This document shows positions 8,726 to 16,577 of a DNA stretch of 32,613 nucleotides, piece by piece. Source of the DNA: Bacteroidota bacterium (GTDB taxonomy: Bacteria; Chlamydiota; Chlamydiia; Chlamydiales; FEN-1388); the NCBI GenBank assembly GCA_013285825.1, contig JABDGV010000012.1:1-32613 (forward strand), in the 5' to 3' direction. The stretch's first letter is position 1, and each line of letters begins with the position of its first letter. The notes below the pieces were generated by a model. The model did no database searches, had not been told where the DNA came from, and worked only from the letters and a program-made list of their open reading frames with translations. The position numbers and the translations under genes are program-made.

Positions 8726-9301
8726 ATGATGCGTTTGAATTATGTAACAAGCAACAGAGTGAAGTTTGAAGAGGCTCAAATCATTTTGGCCTCGCCCAAT
8801 ATTGAACTTATTCATTCACATATTCACCTCGATGAACTTCAGGGAACACCTAAGAGCATTATCGAACATAAGGTCATCCAAGCCTTTAACCTCCTTAATG
8901 AAGCAGTAATTGTCGATGATGTATCGGTCTCTCTTGAAGCATTGCATGGACTGCCTGGGCCCTACATTCGACCCTTTTTAGAAGCGCTCGGTGATGACGG
9001 CTTCTGGGATTTGGTCAAACGCTATGAAAATCGAAGAATATCTGCTACCTGCAGCATTGCCTACATGCACTCAAAGAATTTAACCCCTCTTTTTTTTGAC
9101 GGAACCGTTCATGGAACAGTCGTCGAACCGCGCGGAGCAACACGTCATGGCCCCCATTCATGGAATGCATTTACACAGCCTGACGGATCAGAAAAAACAA
9201 TGGCTCAGATGTCATTGGAAGAGATGAGCCGTATATCTCCTCGAGGAAATGCACTTCGGCAACTGAAAAACTACCTTCTCACCCATCCGGAGGCTCTGTG
9301 A
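8726..9301 (+). CDS. rdgB: Non-canonical purine NTP pyrophosphatase (RdgB/HAM1 family)
   Basis: House-cleaning enzyme that hydrolyses dITP, XTP and related NTPs to monophosphates, keeping deaminated purines out of nucleic acids. The 191-residue sequence shows the nucleotide-binding start [10 protein letters not shown], the acidic catalytic segment [19 protein letters not shown], a central [14 protein letters not shown] stretch, and the C-terminal base-recognition motif [10 protein letters not shown] (family form SHRxxAL). Length is typical. The ATG at 8726 is followed by a second at 8729; AAGAGG five bases upstream of the first serves either. The central segment is somewhat divergent from the E. 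coli enzyme. The stop overlaps the GTG start of rnz in GTGA, so the two are probably coupled in translation. Confidence 0.85.
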   Translation: MMRLNYVTSNRVKFEEAQIILASPNIELIHSHIHLDELQGTPKSIIEHKVIQAFNLLNEAVIVDDVSVSLEALHGLPGPYIRPFLEALGDDGFWDLVKRYENRRISATCSIAYMHSKNLTPLFFDGTVHGTVVEPRGATRHGPHSWNAFTQPDGSEKTMAQMSLEEMSRISPRGNALRQLKNYLLTHPEAL

Positions 9302-10212
9302 GCGTTAAAGATCTGATTGTTTTAGGAACCTCTTCGCAGCAGCCCACCCGTTATCGAAACCACGGCGCCTATCTTATTCGTTGGAATAATGAAGGGCTTC
9401 TCTTTGATCCAGGCGAAGGAACGCAAAGACAGTTTATTTTTGCCGACATCGCACCCCCAACGGTTACTCGTATTTTTGTCTCCCACTTTCATGGCGACCA
9501 CTGCCTGGGGCTTGGCTCTATGCTGATGCGGCTCAACTTAGATAAAGTCACCCACCCCATCCACTGCTACTACCCTGCCAGCGGGAAAAAGTACTTTGAC
9601 CGCCTCCGTTATGGAACTATCTATCATGAAATGATCGAGGTGATCGAACATCCAGTTGAAGCCTCCGGAATCGTGCATGAAGATGCAACCTTCCGAATTG
9701 AGGCTCAGTTTCTCGATCACGGTGTTGAAAACATTGGCTGGAGAATCTCTGAGCATGATTCTATCCGTTTTGACAAAGAAAAATTAAAGATCGCAGGCAT
9801 TCAAGGGCCGCTCGTTAAAGAGCTTGAAAAAGCAGGTTCAATTGTTATTAATGACAAAACGATACGCCTTGAAGATGTCAGCTCCCCAAAAAAAGCAGAC
9901 TCAATTGCAGTTATTATCGACACGCTGCCTTGTCCTGAAGCGCTTCATCTTGCAAAGGGAGCAAAACTTCTTCTAGCAGAAAGCACCTATCTCGAATCAG
10001 AACAAGACCTTGCCAAACGGCACCACCACTTAACAGCCAAACAGGCTGCAGAAATTGCAAAAGAGGCAGGAGTTGAAACCCTAGTGCTCACTCACTTTTC
10101 AGCTCGCTATCTTGATGCCTCAGATTTTGAAAAAGAGGCTCGCGAGATTTTCCCTCACACCTTTGCAGCACATGATCTTCAGCGCTTTTCCTTCGCTTCA
10201 AAAAGACAATAA
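9298..10212 (+). CDS. rnz: Ribonuclease Z (tRNA 3'-processing endonuclease)
   Basis: Zinc metallo-beta-lactamase-fold nuclease that cuts 3' trailers from tRNA precursors. The 304-residue product has the metal motif HFHGDH (63-68), the preceding DPGEGTQRQ segment, and the C-terminal [15 protein letters not shown] and [10 protein letters not shown] motifs that are diagnostic of RNase Z. The size is that of the short (ElaC/Trz1) form. The start is GTG at 9298, chosen because GGAGG ends four bases before it and because it overlaps the rdgB stop by four bases. A CCA-independent cleavage role is known for the family; here it is inferred. Confidence 0.92.
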   Translation: MSVKDLIVLGTSSQQPTRYRNHGAYLIRWNNEGLLFDPGEGTQRQFIFADIAPPTVTRIFVSHFHGDHCLGLGSMLMRLNLDKVTHPIHCYYPASGKKYFDRLRYGTIYHEMIEVIEHPVEASGIVHEDATFRIEAQFLDHGVENIGWRISEHDSIRFDKEKLKIAGIQGPLVKELEKAGSIVINDKTIRLEDVSSPKKADSIAVIIDTLPCPEALHLAKGAKLLLAESTYLESEQDLAKRHHHLTAKQAAEIAKEAGVETLVLTHFSARYLDASDFEKEAREIFPHTFAAHDLQRFSFASKRQ

Positions 10213-10222
10213 AAACAACCTA

Positions 10223-10251
10223 TTGAATTTTAGAGCAGTTATCAGTATAGT
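10223..10251 (+). promoter_or_regulatory. Promoter of rpmB
   Basis: TTGAAT (10223-10228), a 17-base spacer and TATAGT (10246-10251). The predicted start near 10258 leaves about 24 bases of leader before the rpmB ATG. Confidence 0.6.
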
Positions 10252-10281
10252 GTTTCACACAAGAATTGTTGAGAGTCAGAT

Positions 10282-10557
10282 ATGTCAAAAGTATGTCAAG
10301 TTACCGGCAAAAAGCCAGCCATGGGATATAAGTATGTAACTCGTGGTATTGCAAAGAAGAAAAAAGGTATTGGCTTGAAAGTGACTGGTAAAACCAAGCG
10401 TCGCTTTATTCCAAACATCAAAATCAAGCGCTTCTGGTTTTCCGAAGAAAACCGTTTTGTACGACTTCGTCTTTCCTGCGCAGCTATTCGCGATATCGAA
10501 AAACTGGGCCTTGCAACTATCGTTCGCAACCTCCGAGCTCTCGGCGAAAAAGTCTAA
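10282..10557 (+). CDS. rpmB: 50S ribosomal protein L28
   Basis: Large-subunit ribosomal protein, 91 residues. The N-terminus MSKVCQVTGKKPAMGY, a basic KTKRRFIPNIK stretch and the C-terminal segment RLRLSCAAIRDIEKLG are characteristic of bacterial L28, and the length is right. Only one Cys-containing motif (CQVTGK) is present at the N-terminus, so I make no claim of a full zinc ribbon. It has its own promoter and a downstream hairpin, so it is probably monocistronic. The ribosome site is weak (GAGAG). Confidence 0.95.
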   Translation: MSKVCQVTGKKPAMGYKYVTRGIAKKKKGIGLKVTGKTKRRFIPNIKIKRFWFSEENRFVRLRLSCAAIRDIEKLGLATIVRNLRALGEKV

Positions 10558-10574
10558 ACTTCCTCTTCCCTTTC

Positions 10575-10597
10575 GCGGGCATGTAATTTATGCCCGC
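10575..10597 (+). terminator. Probable terminator hairpin after rpmB
   Basis: A perfect 8-base stem (GCGGGCAT / ATGCCCGC) with a 7-base loop, 17 bases after the rpmB stop. The tail TCGTATTATTC is T-rich but not a clean T run. Confidence 0.65.
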
Positions 10598-10713
10598 TCG
10601 TATTATTCTCTTAATCAAGTATTAACAATTCATTAATATAATTCATTGTAATTAAATATTTTATAACTAAATCAATTACTTAATTGATTTTGAAACTACG
10701 GGCGAATAAAAGC

Positions 10714-11022
10714 ATGAGAAACCACTTGAATTTAGATCACAACAAATTTAAACAAGCTGCTATCAAAGCATGGGACACCGTCTATGAAAATTTAGAACCG
10801 AATGGCTTTGTGCTGCAATTTAAGCCTGAAACAAAGCAAGCAACGGTTGTATATTCTAGTATATTTAATCATGTCTTGTACAACCTCTCTTTATACACAC
10901 TAAACTCTAATCAAATACAAGAAATTTTCAAATGTACAGCCATGGAAAAGTTCAAAGTAAAAATTACACAAAAGTTGCCATCAGACCCTGTTACAATTGA
11001 ACTCGTGAAATTGAAACAGTAA
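10714..11022 (+). CDS. Hypothetical 102-residue protein, tandem paralogue A
   Basis: Unrecognised small soluble protein. The frame is open from a TTG at 10684, but the ATG at 10714 is chosen because it gives MRNHLNLD, aligning with MKNYMNLD of the neighbour at 11088 and making both proteins exactly 102 residues. Shared stretches include AWDTVYENLE, PETKQATVVYSS, FNHVLYNL and FKVKI. No signal peptide, membrane segment or catalytic motif is evident. Spacing of aromatic and hydrophobic residues suggests a compact alpha/beta domain. The preceding bases have no good ribosome site. Flanks resemble those of the second copy, indicating a recent tandem duplication. Confidence 0.75.
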   Translation: MRNHLNLDHNKFKQAAIKAWDTVYENLEPNGFVLQFKPETKQATVVYSSIFNHVLYNLSLYTLNSNQIQEIFKCTAMEKFKVKITQKLPSDPVTIELVKLKQ

Positions 11023-11087
11023 TTTTTTGTTCATTATTTATCTTTAGAAACAATTTATAACTAACTTTCAACTCATGAGCTTTAAAC

Positions 11088-11396
11088 ATGAAAAACTATA
11101 TGAATTTGGACAGGACGGAATATTCTGATAAGGAAATCGCAGCTTGGGATACCATCTATGAAAATTTAGAGAACATTGGATATGTGCCTCAATATTCTCC
11201 TGAAACAAAAAAGGCGACCATTGTCTATTCAAGTGTATTTAATCATATTATGTACAACCTGACCTTTTACACTTTAATCTCTAATCCAATTAAAGAACTT
11301 TTCACAAAGAATCCAATATATAATTTCAAAGTAAAAATTGAACAAAGAATGCCTTGGGAGCCGGTGTATATTGCACTCGAGAAAACAAATAGGTAA
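11088..11396 (+). CDS. Hypothetical 102-residue protein, tandem paralogue B
   Basis: Second copy of the pair, also 102 residues, with MKNYMNLD, AWDTIYENLE, PETKKATIVYSS, FNHIMYNL and FNFKVKI-like segments shared with copy A. By eye roughly half the residues are identical, clustered in the centre. Bases after both stops match (AATTTTTTGTTCATT against AATTTTTGTTCATT), and both are preceded some 35-50 bases upstream by TTTATAACTAA, so the duplicated unit included its flanks. Function is unknown. The pair sits between rpmB and ubiD with no evident link to either. Confidence 0.75.
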   Translation: MKNYMNLDRTEYSDKEIAAWDTIYENLENIGYVPQYSPETKKATIVYSSVFNHIMYNLTFYTLISNPIKELFTKNPIYNFKVKIEQRMPWEPVYIALEKTNR

Positions 11397-11424
11397 TTTT
11401 TGTTCATTCTCAAGGCCAATCTAC

Positions 11425-11463
11425 GTTATGCTGTTTCTACAAAAGATGTTGAAACAGCATGAC
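11425..11463 (+). promoter_or_regulatory. Hairpin enclosing the ubiD start codon
   Basis: ATGCTGTTTC (11428-11437) and GAAACAGCAT (11451-11460) form a perfect 10-base stem with a 13-base loop. It extends by one G-U and two further pairs to 11425 and 11463, so the ATG at 11459-11461 lies inside the stem. No T run follows, so it does not look like a terminator. Confidence 0.6.
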
Positions 11464-13189
11464 AGTCCCAAACAGCCTTCGTGAATTCATCGACCGTCTC
11501 AGTCTTGAGGGCGAGCTCAAGACCATCCATGCAGAAGTAGATCCTCATCTAGAAATCGCAGAAATACATCGCCGAGTCGTGGCTCAAAATGGACCTGCAC
11601 TTCTCTTTGCAAATGTCAAAGGAAGCGCCTTTCCAGTTGCCACAAACCTTTTTGGAAATCAAAAACGGCTTGAAATCGCTTTGGGCGGCGACCCCTCCCG
11701 ATTTGTGCAAGCAGCGGTCGACCTCATCCAAGGCCCAATGCCGCCGCAATTTAACCATTTGTGGGAGAAGCGTTCGCTCATCAAACGAATGTTTAGCCTA
11801 GGCATGAAAAAAAGATCCTCAGGCCCAATCCTCGATGTAGACAACTCCCCTTCAGACCTTACAAAACTTCCCTTAATCACCTCTTGGCCTGAAGATGGAG
11901 GCCCCTTCATCACCCTTCCCCTAGTCTACACTGAGGGTAAAAAAGGCCCAGGTAACCTTGGCATGTACCGCATCCAAAGATATGATAGATCGACGACAGG
12001 CCTCCACTTCCAAATTGGAAAAGGGGCTGGCTTTCACTTGGCTCAAGCAGAAGCGCATGGACAAAACCTTCCCGTCTCTATTTTTTTAGGTGGACCACCT
12101 GCCTTAACGCTTGCGGCTATCGCACCCCTTCCTGAAAACGTCCCGGAGCTTATTTTCTGCTCCTTCTTGATGGGTAAAAAGTTCAAAACTGTCTCGCACC
12201 CATCATCACCCTATCCCATTCCGGCTGAATGCGACTTCGCCCTCTTAGGCTATGCTAAAGCTCATGAAAGAAGGCTTGAAGGTCCGTTCGGAGACCATTT
12301 TGGCTACTACAGCTTAGCCCATGACTTTCCCGTCTTTACCTGCACCACGCTTCTTCATAGAAAAGATGCGATTTTTCCCGCCACAGTGGTCGGAAAACCG
12401 CCCCAAGAAGATTTAGCCATTGGCAACCTCCTCCAAAAAACGCTCTCTCCGCTCTTCCCTGTGGTTATGCCTAACATCATAAACCTCCACACATTCTCTG
12501 AAAGCGGCTTTCATCCTTTGGCAGCCGCTCGCATCAAAGAGCGCTATGAACGAGAAGCGCTTTCTTCTGCCTTCAGGATATTGGGTGAAGGTCAGCTCTC
12601 GCTCACCAAATGCCTGCTTCTGACCGATCAAGCAGTCGACGTCAGCTCTATCAAAGAGCTTCTTCCCGTTATTCTTGAGCGTTTTACTCCAGAATCTCTG
12701 CACATCTTTGGCAACACCTCAAACGACACTCTTGACTACACAGGACCAAAACTCAATCTTGGTTCAAAGATGGTTCTAATAGGCACTGGAAAGCCGCGAA
12801 GAGAGCTTCCACGCAATATCAACTCACTTCCAAGGGGTATTAAAGGATTTGTTTTCTGCCCAGGCTGCCTGGTTATTGAAGGGGGAGATGACCCTCAAGA
12901 GCTTGTACAAAATTCTAGTCTAGACAACTGGCCGCTTATTATTTTGGTCGATGACGCAGCCTCCTGCACATCATCATCCCTAGAGTTTCTCTGGCAAGTC
13001 TTCACACGCTTTGAGCCAGCCCAAGATGTCTACACTCGAGAGAAGAAGATCGTCCGTTCTCAAGTCGCTTTTTCTCTACCCATACTTATTGATGCCAGGA
13101 TGAAACAAAACTATCCCAAAATACTTGAGCCTCTTCCAGAAACAGCAAACCTTGTGGAGCAAAGATGGCACGAATATTTTCCAGAATAA
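11459..13189 (+). CDS. ubiD: UbiD-family decarboxylase
   Basis: Prenylated-FMN-dependent (de)carboxylase family. The 576-residue product starts with the typical SLREFIDRLSLEGELKTI and has the GNLGMYRIQRYD metal/cofactor segment, a FLGGPPALTLAA stretch and the active-site motif RLEGPFGDHFGYYS. Glu274 and Asp279 in that motif are spaced like the catalytic acidic pair of Fdc1/UbiD. Length is somewhat above E. coli UbiD (497). In Chlamydiota, which make menaquinone by the futalosine route, a UbiD homologue is thought to decarboxylate a naphthoate intermediate; that role is inferred. It needs a UbiX partner, not seen here. The last 25 bases overlap the PLD-like gene, so the two are likely co-transcribed. 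A stem encloses the start codon. Confidence 0.88.
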   Translation: MTVPNSLREFIDRLSLEGELKTIHAEVDPHLEIAEIHRRVVAQNGPALLFANVKGSAFPVATNLFGNQKRLEIALGGDPSRFVQAAVDLIQGPMPPQFNHLWEKRSLIKRMFSLGMKKRSSGPILDVDNSPSDLTKLPLITSWPEDGGPFITLPLVYTEGKKGPGNLGMYRIQRYDRSTTGLHFQIGKGAGFHLAQAEAHGQNLPVSIFLGGPPALTLAAIAPLPENVPELIFCSFLMGKKFKTVSHPSSPYPIPAECDFALLGYAKAHERRLEGPFGDHFGYYSLAHDFPVFTCTTLLHRKDAIFPATVVGKPPQEDLAIGNLLQKTLSPLFPVVMPNIINLHTFSESGFHPLAAARIKERYEREALSSAFRILGEGQLSLTKCLLLTDQAVDVSSIKELLPVILERFTPESLHIFGNTSNDTLDYTGPKLNLGSKMVLIGTGKPRRELPRNINSLPRGIKGFVFCPGCLVIEGGDDPQELVQNSSLDNWPLIILVDDAASCTSSSLEFLWQVFTRFEPAQDVYTREKKIVRSQVAFSLPILIDARMKQNYPKILEPLPETANLVEQRWHEYFPE

Positions 13190-14202
13190 GGTCGATTTCT
13201 CTCTTCATCGTCTTATTTGCCCTTTTTAGCTTCCTCTTTCGGCAGAATAGCTATGCACTCCCCGACCCACATGCAAGTGCCGTTCTCTATTCTAGCGACA
13301 CAAGGCAGAATCTCCGAGAAGTGATTCTCCAAGCTATTTACAGTGCAAAAAAATCGATTACTATCTTGATCTATGCCATTCAAGACCCATCGATCATTTC
13401 GGCACTAAAAATGAAAGCAGCAGAAGGCGTAAACGTTTCTGTACTCTTCGATCCTGTCGCATCGATTGACGCTCCCTGGCACTTAGGGAAAGAAATCCAT
13501 GCGATTCCAGTACGTTCAGGTCATGGCCTCATGCACTTAAAACTTATCTCGATAGATGGAGAACAGGCATGGATAGGCTCTTGCAACTTAACACGCGATT
13601 CGCTCTCGCTTCATGGAAATCTGCTCGCTGGTATTTTATCTCCCCCTCTTGCAGAAATAATTGAACAGCGCGCTAAGGAAATGCAGGGAGTAGTTCCAAA
13701 AAACAGGGCACCTTTTCAAATTGATGCTAAAGACCAGCACTTTGAGCTCTTCTTTTCACCGCAGCAGGGAAAACAGGCTCTTAATAAAATTGATTCTCTA
13801 TTGAAGAGTGCCCGTAAAACGATCAAGGTCGCCTCATATACTTTCACTCATCCCGACCTTGCCCAAGATCTTATCGATGCAAAAATACGAGGCGTATCTG
13901 TGCAGGTCCTCTTTGATAAGGACTCGTCCGTCAACACAAGCAAAACCATCTTTCAAAAGCTCAAAAAAGCAAATGTCCCAATCGGCGTTCGAAAAGCACA
14001 AGGACTTATGCACCACAAGTTTGCCTGGATCGATGATGAGATTTTGATCATGGGATCGGCGAATTGGACAAAAGCTGCCTTTACTAAAAATGACGAGATT
14101 ACCTGCGTGATTTCTCCCTTAACTGAAGAGCAGCATGAGACCATGAAAAAAACCTGGGACGCAATGGTTGAGAATTCTACACTGCAAAAAAAAGAAGTAT
14201 AA
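13165..14202 (+). CDS. Secreted phospholipase D-superfamily protein
   Basis: 345 residues with a signal peptide: basic MARIFSRIR, a hydrophobic core (about 11-25), and a likely cut after NSYA (31). Two complete HKD motifs follow: H124-K126-D131 in HLKLISID and H283-K285-D290 in HHKFAWID. Each is followed by the usual (I)GSxN(L/W)T element (IGSCNLT, MGSANWT). Two HKD motifs form one active site for phosphodiester hydrolysis or transfer. Substrate could be phospholipid or nucleic acid; small secreted PLD-like nucleases have the same look. Chlamydia genomes encode several PLD-like proteins. GGAG five bases before the ATG fixes the start, which overlaps ubiD by 25 bases. dapB follows after five bases. 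Confidence 0.88.
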   Translation: MARIFSRIRSISLFIVLFALFSFLFRQNSYALPDPHASAVLYSSDTRQNLREVILQAIYSAKKSITILIYAIQDPSIISALKMKAAEGVNVSVLFDPVASIDAPWHLGKEIHAIPVRSGHGLMHLKLISIDGEQAWIGSCNLTRDSLSLHGNLLAGILSPPLAEIIEQRAKEMQGVVPKNRAPFQIDAKDQHFELFFSPQQGKQALNKIDSLLKSARKTIKVASYTFTHPDLAQDLIDAKIRGVSVQVLFDKDSSVNTSKTIFQKLKKANVPIGVRKAQGLMHHKFAWIDDEILIMGSANWTKAAFTKNDEITCVISPLTEEQHETMKKTWDAMVENSTLQKKEV

Positions 14203-14207
14203 GAATT

Positions 14208-14957
14208 ATGCGCATAGCAATTATCGGCTTTGGAAAGATGGCACAAGCAATCCTTGACTGTCTTCCATACAAAAATATCAGCTGCTCTCACATCATCTCA
14301 CGAAAAGCTCCCGCTGAACCTCAAAAAATCACCATCTTAAACGATGTAAGCCTGCTCCCCTTCGACAAAATTGATGCCATCATCGACTTCAGCGCTCCTG
14401 AAGGACTTCTTGATCGAACAAAAGTCATTGCAGCCGCTAAAAAGCCCTATGTGATAGGCACCACTGGCTGGGAATCCATATCTCAAGAAATTTTCTCCAC
14501 CATCCAGTCCCAAAACTCCTCCCTTCTTTGGGGACCAAACTTCTCAATCGGCATCGCGCTCTACCTCAATATCTGCAGCTATGCGAACAAACTTCTAGCG
14601 AAGCACCCTGAGTTTGATGTGGGCATCTATGAGCGCCACCATCGCCAAAAGGCTGACCACCCATCAGGAACAGCAAAACTTCTTGCTCAACAAATTATCG
14701 AAAACAGTGCAAACAAAGATTCCTCTATTTCTCACCTACCACCAGGCCCTATCGAGCAGTCACAGCTACATGTCGGCTATTCTCGAAGTGGAACAAACCC
14801 CGGCTACTACGAAGTACTCTTTGAAAACCAAACCGATGCTATTACTTTAAGCCATCAAGCCTACTCAAGAAGTGCCTATGCGCAAGGCGCCCTTGAAGCC
14901 GCTCTTTGGCTTCACGGAAAAAAGGGCATCTTTACCTTTAACCAGATCATGGCATAA
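14208..14957 (+). CDS. dapB: 4-hydroxy-tetrahydrodipicolinate reductase
   Basis: Second dedicated step of diaminopimelate synthesis: NAD(P)H reduction to tetrahydrodipicolinate. The 249-residue product has the nucleotide-binding start MRIAIIGFGKMA, DFSAPEG and GTTGW segments, and the signature E142-RHHRQKADHPSGTA containing the catalytic His (144) and Lys (148) and the phosphate/substrate loop PSGTA. Slightly shorter than the E. coli enzyme (273). It follows the PLD-like gene by five bases and ends in an 11-base convergent overlap with the Fic gene. In Chlamydia dapB clusters with asd, lysC and dapA; asd and lysC are not in this window. Confidence 0.95.
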   Translation: MRIAIIGFGKMAQAILDCLPYKNISCSHIISRKAPAEPQKITILNDVSLLPFDKIDAIIDFSAPEGLLDRTKVIAAAKKPYVIGTTGWESISQEIFSTIQSQNSSLLWGPNFSIGIALYLNICSYANKLLAKHPEFDVGIYERHHRQKADHPSGTAKLLAQQIIENSANKDSSISHLPPGPIEQSQLHVGYSRSGTNPGYYEVLFENQTDAITLSHQAYSRSAYAQGALEAALWLHGKKGIFTFNQIMA

Positions 14958-16404
14958 ACTTTGCCTCACTGGGCTCTAAAAAGGCATTCGCAGCTTTGAG
15001 CCTCATTAACGCTTGAGTATAATCTTCGAACGAAATTGAATGAGTAAAGGCTTGAGCCTTAAGCATCATGCGTACATAGGGACTTGGGTCCGAGTTGCGT
15101 GAAAGTCTTCGAAGAGCCAAAAGATAATCTTCTCGATATACCGTAGGAATGATGATGCGGCATTCTCCGGCTGCGTCGCATTCGGCGTTCATCATAATCC
15201 TTGCAATGCGTCCATTTCCATCAACAAAAGGATGGGTTTCTGTGACAAGAAACATTATGAAGAGGGCGCGAGCGATGCCGGGCGGCAGCTGCTGATACAG
15301 AGCGAATCCCTTTGATAAAGTCCCCTGTACCTCATCGGGAGCAACAAAGATGGTATTTCCGGCCCGATTGTGAACATCTTTAAAGCGGCCGGGAAGCGCA
15401 CTTTCCCTACCGGCCATTAATCGGGCATGCCTTTGCAGTAAAAGGGTGATGAATTCGCTCTCTTTTTGAGGCACAGTTCCCATTAAACGTCTGTCTGACA
15501 CCATTTGATATGTACTCAGAATATCATGAGAATCTGCTTTTCGGTTCGGGAAGATTTTTTTTTCAAAAATAATCTGCTCAGCCTCTTCAATGGCAAATTC
15601 AGTTCCCTCAATATAATTGGAGAAGTAGGACTCAAAAAATGCATGATGAATTAGTGAGGAAGTTGTTGTAAGCGAAGTTGGTAATTTAGAAAGCTCGTGC
15701 TGTTGTACATAGGCCGTTAAGGCGGCAAAGAGCTCTACTCGAGCTGGATCATAAGGCGCTCCTTGAGCGCGCCGTCTGGCCTTGTCGCTAACTAAACTGT
15801 GAGCCTCTTTTGTGCCGAGAAGAGCGCCGATCATGAGCTCTAACCGAGAAAGCTCCTCTATCATGTTGAGACGTTGAGATACCCGACGAGCTTGATTGCG
15901 CAAAAGATTTAGTTCTTCTGTGCCATATATGCGGATGAAACGATCCAGGCGATCTTCCAGGTCGTTTTGTGAAAGATTTTTAGTAAAGCAACCGCGCATG
16001 CGGCTTTTTGATAAATTCTCCAGAAATGCTCGGCCGCGAGAGGCAATATAGAGATTCTCAAGGAAGGGAGTATCCTCCTCATCTGGACCTGGACCCTGAA
16101 TTAAGTGAATGGTAAGTCCCGGTAAATGAATGACCTTTGAATATTTGTAATTCAAAATGATAGTATCGCCGGCAAATCCACCTTCAAGCGCAGAACGGTG
16201 GCTAATGATTCCTTTTGGAAAAAGAAGCCCCAGGAGCTGATAGCGGTTTCGTTTAATGATTTGTTCCGGCTGATCAGTGAAATTTGAGGTGTATATTTTT
16301 GGCGCGATCTTTCGAAGTTCTCTGTTTTGCACAGCCCGTCTGATCGCCTGTGAGACCTTGTTATTTCCGGAACTCAAGATAATTTCCGGCCATTTTCTTT
16401 CCAT
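14947..16404 (-). CDS. Fic-domain protein with N-terminal AbiEi-like winged-helix domain
   Basis: Probable 485-residue Fic adenylyltransferase. Residues about 9-80 resemble the AbiEi antitoxin N-terminal DNA-binding domain (SQAIRRAVQNRELRKIAPKIY, then LLFPKGIISHRSALEGG). The Fic core carries the complete active-site motif HPFVDGNGRIAR (391-402), with the catalytic His. Upstream, S262-NYI-E266-G fits the inhibitory motif (S/T)xxxE(G/N), placed N-terminal as in class II Fic proteins, so activity is probably auto-inhibited. Two ATGs are possible; the one at 16404 is chosen because AAGGGG ends six bases before it, while it abuts the upstream ATG (16410). No partner antitoxin gene is adjacent. It lies on the opposite strand between dapB and dapA, as an inserted cargo gene would. 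Target unknown. Confidence 0.9.
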   Translation of the reverse strand: MERKWPEIILSSGNNKVSQAIRRAVQNRELRKIAPKIYTSNFTDQPEQIIKRNRYQLLGLLFPKGIISHRSALEGGFAGDTIILNYKYSKVIHLPGLTIHLIQGPGPDEEDTPFLENLYIASRGRAFLENLSKSRMRGCFTKNLSQNDLEDRLDRFIRIYGTEELNLLRNQARRVSQRLNMIEELSRLELMIGALLGTKEAHSLVSDKARRRAQGAPYDPARVELFAALTAYVQQHELSKLPTSLTTTSSLIHHAFFESYFSNYIEGTEFAIEEAEQIIFEKKIFPNRKADSHDILSTYQMVSDRRLMGTVPQKESEFITLLLQRHARLMAGRESALPGRFKDVHNRAGNTIFVAPDEVQGTLSKGFALYQQLPPGIARALFIMFLVTETHPFVDGNGRIARIMMNAECDAAGECRIIIPTVYREDYLLALRRLSRNSDPSPYVRMMLKAQAFTHSISFEDYTQALMRLKAANAFLEPSEAKFMP

Positions 16405-16423
16405 TAGCATCCCCTTTATCGCC

Positions 16424-16477
16424 TATTTTGTCATTTTTTTTAGATTAAGGCACTATTTTTGTCATTTTTTTTAGATT
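16424..16477. repeat. Two near-identical direct repeats upstream of the Fic gene
   Basis: Copy 1 (16424-16447) and copy 2 (16454-16477) both read TATTTT(T)GTCA, eight Ts, then AGATTA; copy 2 has one extra T. They are spaced 30 bases apart, about three helical turns, and end 20 bases before the chosen Fic start. Candidate operators for the AbiEi-like domain; binding is inferred. Confidence 0.65.
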
Positions 16478-16577
16478 ATCTCAACTTTGTAAAAGGAGAG
16501 TTCTCTTTGGTAGTAAATTCTATATAGTTATCCTAGCCATCATGTATTTTTAGTGGAAAGACCCTGGAGTTGGGACG

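Noticed and set aside
16424..16477. Insertion-site duplication flanking a mobile element
   Set aside because: Both copies are on the same side of the Fic gene and only 30 bases apart, so they cannot be a target duplication around it. Operator-like repeats fit better.
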